Part shown: positions 23,450-25,447 of the stretch, in pieces | Layout: every line of letters begins with the position of its first letter | How positions within the stretch are numbered: position 1 is the first letter of the stretch | DNA from: Euryarchaeota archaeon UBA23 | Lineage (GTDB): Archaea; Thermoplasmatota; Poseidoniia; Poseidoniales; Thalassarchaeaceae | Direction of reading: 5' to 3' | Assembly (NCBI GenBank): GCA_002498725.1 | Contig: DAIJ01000031.1 | Span: 1,446-26,892 of the forward strand | Length of the DNA stretch: 25,447 nucleotides | Notes under the pieces: generated by a model | Databases searched by the model: none | What the model was told of the DNA's origin: nothing | The model's input: the letters and a program-made list of their open reading frames with translations, nothing else | Made by a program: the position numbers and the translations under genes

Positions 23450-25447
23450 ATGACTAAAAATGACGAAAGAAATAGGAAAATACTACATCGAGTTGTATTC
23501 TATGATTTATTATCAACTCCTTCAATTGATCATCAGAAAGACACCTATGGTAGAATTCATGAGGCTCACTTGTCTATTCCATTGATTCCTGGCTTAGAAA
23601 CGGTGTGGGCTCCTAATGGATATGGGAAAACATTCGCCATGCAAATGCTTGAGAGAATGTGGAAACCGGTAAGATGGAGTTCAGAGTCACATGGACCTAC
23701 AGTATGGTGGTTTGATGACTTTCTTTCAGAATGTCAAGGTATGATAAAAAATGTCTCAGAGACACTTTCATCTGAACAAATTAGAGATTATGATTTCCTT
23801 CAAACAAAGGATGAGAAAAATCTAGAATGGCACCCACAAGGAGGTATTCAAAGAATGAGGCCTTTCTCAATTATGATGGCTAGAATTGTTGAATTGGATA
23901 GTGATGGAAGAATAAATTCAATTGATGATCTCTGGATTAAACCAAAATGGAAAGATTATCTAGGTATGGATATTGAAACCGGAATAAATGTCATTGATCA
24001 TACAAATCGTATGAGGAAAAAGGGATCTCTAGAACATATTAGGAATCATTGTTCTAATGATAGCGAACTATGTGAACTGTTGATAAGTTGGGGAGGATTA
24101 AGTAAAAGAGAAAATCAATTAGTGCAGTCTTTAGACAATTCTTTGAAATCTGATGAGGATTATCTAACTCCTATAATTCCTAAAACCTTTGACTTCGAAG
24201 GTAAGGAATGGTCTGGATCTGTTTATGATAAAAAAACGGATGAGTGGATAAAAGGAAAATCTACTTGGGAGAGGCTCCCTCCTGAACAAAATCAATATCT
24301 GGAAGTGGGTAATACAATGCAGTCAGGATACATGAGTGGACCCGAAACTATCCATGTAGATTTATTGGATGTCCTTAGAACAACTAAAGTGGACTATTTA
24401 GAAATTCCCAAAACTAGTATGGAGTTCTTTGCTGATGAAGCTACTGCTGAGAAAAATGTTGTTGGGTTTCTTTCAAAATTAAAAGATATCAGACTTGGAA
24501 TCAGAAACGACGACTTAGAATATATTTATGCCATCTCAAACATTGAGGAAAAAATAAATCAAGTTCTTGAAATGAAAGGAGAATTGGATCCCTGGTCACG
24601 AAAAATTGTGCTGTACCCTCACGGTACCAAGGATACAGGTATTGCAGAAAATAAATGGGTTAATTATGATAATTTCGGAAGCCGTTTTTATGTACCATAT
24701 TCTAATTCTGAATTAAAGAACTTCAGAGAAATTGAGGAAAAAAGAAAACGTGATGTCGAGGCAGACATAGATTTGTGGTTGACTAAATTGAATAATGTTA
24801 CAAATAAATTGGAAGAATATCTTGTTGATCCCGAATATGAGCGAGAAAAAGAGCTGGCAGTAAGACAAGGACTAACAAAAATCAATTGGGAACTTGAGGT
24901 CCGGCACCGAGAGACAAAGGACATCGTTTTTAGACAATTTATACTTAATGTCTTTGAAGAAAATAGCAATGAAAGTGGTTTACATTGGCTTTCGCATAAT
25001 GTGAATAGATTGAGCATGAGGGTTCTTTCTCCTGCCGACATTCCAAATAAAATATCAGAAAAACAATTAACGTTTCTATTGAATGAATTAAGGAAAATTA
25101 TCTCTGGTGATTCGACGGGGGGCGGACTATTAATGGCCGACCCTGTATTTGAGGTTCTAAGCCCTTACAAAAATGAGCCTCTGGCGAGAGATGTATTGTC
25201 GTTCGGACAGAAATCTACTATACTTACTGAATTATGGCTTGGTTGCTTTGAAACAATATCAGGTATGAGAACGGAATTTGTTAGGGATGAAGAAAAAATT
25301 AATCAAACTTTGTTAGGAAAACACAGTCCATGGCAAGGTGCAAGTGTAGAAAACAGATACTGTCTGATAATTGACGAGCCTGAGGTGGGAAGAAGTGAAT
25401 ATTCAGTAAATAAATTGATCAGCAGATTGGAAGAATCAAAAGAATTG
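23450..25447 (+). CDS. SMC/Rad50/RecF-like ABC ATPase, C-terminus cut by window edge
   Basis: I read this frame by hand from ATG 23450: 666 codons without a stop to the end of the window. Walker A is WAPNGYGKTF (A54-T61) close to the N-terminus. An ABC-type signature LSFGQKS is at 583-589 and Walker B YCLIIDEPEV has D642/E643. The N-terminal P-loop, long middle region and C-terminal signature plus Walker B form the split-ATPase layout of SMC, Rad50, RecF and OLD/AAA_15-like proteins. The middle contains charged helices (NFREIEEKRKRDVEADIDLW, LTKLNNVTNKLEEYL) but is too short for a full SMC coiled coil, and it has unusual tryptophan-rich parts (TVWWFDDF, WERLPPEQNQ). Such ATPases work in DNA repair, condensation or in anti-phage systems, where they are commonly paired with a specific partner; here that partner would be the preceding TFB-like protein. 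The ATPase class is firm; the biological role is unknown. Confidence 0.85.
   Translation, partial: MTKNDERNRKILHRVVFYDLLSTPSIDHQKDTYGRIHEAHLSIPLIPGLETVWAPNGYGKTFAMQMLERMWKPVRWSSESHGPTVWWFDDFLSECQGMIKNVSETLSSEQIRDYDFLQTKDEKNLEWHPQGGIQRMRPFSIMMARIVELDSDGRINSIDDLWIKPKWKDYLGMDIETGINVIDHTNRMRKKGSLEHIRNHCSNDSELCELLISWGGLSKRENQLVQSLDNSLKSDEDYLTPIIPKTFDFEGKEWSGSVYDKKTDEWIKGKSTWERLPPEQNQYLEVGNTMQSGYMSGPETIHVDLLDVLRTTKVDYLEIPKTSMEFFADEATAEKNVVGFLSKLKDIRLGIRNDDLEYIYAISNIEEKINQVLEMKGELDPWSRKIVLYPHGTKDTGIAENKWVNYDNFGSRFYVPYSNSELKNFREIEEKRKRDVEADIDLWLTKLNNVTNKLEEYLVDPEYEREKELAVRQGLTKINWELEVRHRETKDIVFRQFILNVFEENSNESGLHWLSHNVNRLSMRVLSPADIPNKISEKQLTFLLNELRKIISGDSTGGGLLMADPVFEVLSPYKNEPLARDVLSFGQKSTILTELWLGCFETISGMRTEFVRDEEKINQTLLGKHSPWQGASVENRYCLIIDEPEVGRSEYSVNKLISRLEESKEL

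Noticed and set aside
24688..25041. A 117-codon minus-strand frame within the ATPase gene.
   Set aside because: The plus frame is open for 666 codons and carries Walker A, signature and Walker B motifs; the antisense frame has none.

Overview
The window looks like chromosomal DNA of a planktonic archaeon, most likely Candidatus Poseidoniales (Marine Group II, Thermoplasmatota). The evidence is a Gar1-like H/ACA RNP protein, an archaeal-type S-adenosylhomocysteinase, AT-rich TATA elements 25-50 bases ahead of several starts, anti-16S Shine-Dalgarno heptamers (GGAGGTG), very large secreted FG-GAP/Ig-like surface proteins with a tyrosine/glutamine-rich cytoplasmic tail, and a bacterial-type glycerol-3-phosphate dehydrogenase, which is known from this group. 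The assignment rests on remembered family knowledge, not on a search.

Layout. 1-908 (-): the N-terminal ~302 residues of an acidic lipoprotein whose C-terminus lies outside the window. 982-1066 (-): tRNA-Leu(UAG). 1172-6155 (+): gpsA, a secreted Ig-like protein with a C-terminal anchor, a Gar1-like protein carrying two FUS/RanBP2-type zinc fingers in an RGG-rich tail, and a TPR protein with two membrane segments. 6162-18552 (-): in order of transcription, a membrane-anchored cyclophilin with a TPR-like cytosolic part, aconitase (acnA), a 209-residue unknown with a possible winged helix, a ~2138-residue surface protein, and ahcY. 18693-21523 (+): korA-korB, a 2-oxoacid:ferredoxin oxidoreductase with fused gamma-alpha subunit. 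21594-21669 (+): tRNA-Gln(CUG).

Downstream of tRNA-Gln the character changes. The DNA becomes visibly AT-richer and holds only unfamiliar genes: a 122-residue zinc-ribbon protein, a 30-residue very basic microprotein with its own TATA box and perfect Shine-Dalgarno, and a tight two-gene unit. That unit is a protein with a TFB-like zinc ribbon and linker but no recognisable cyclin folds, followed one base later by a large SMC/Rad50/RecF-like ABC ATPase (Walker A, LSFGQ signature, DEPE Walker B) that runs off the window. It is the best candidate here for an undescribed system and might be a mobile or defence-type insertion next to a tRNA, but nothing in the window proves integration.

Working together: aconitase and KorAB are parts of one oxidative TCA segment; AhcY recycles S-adenosylhomocysteine; GpsA makes glycerol-3-phosphate; the exported cyclophilin could assist folding of the many secreted or anchored surface proteins encoded around it.
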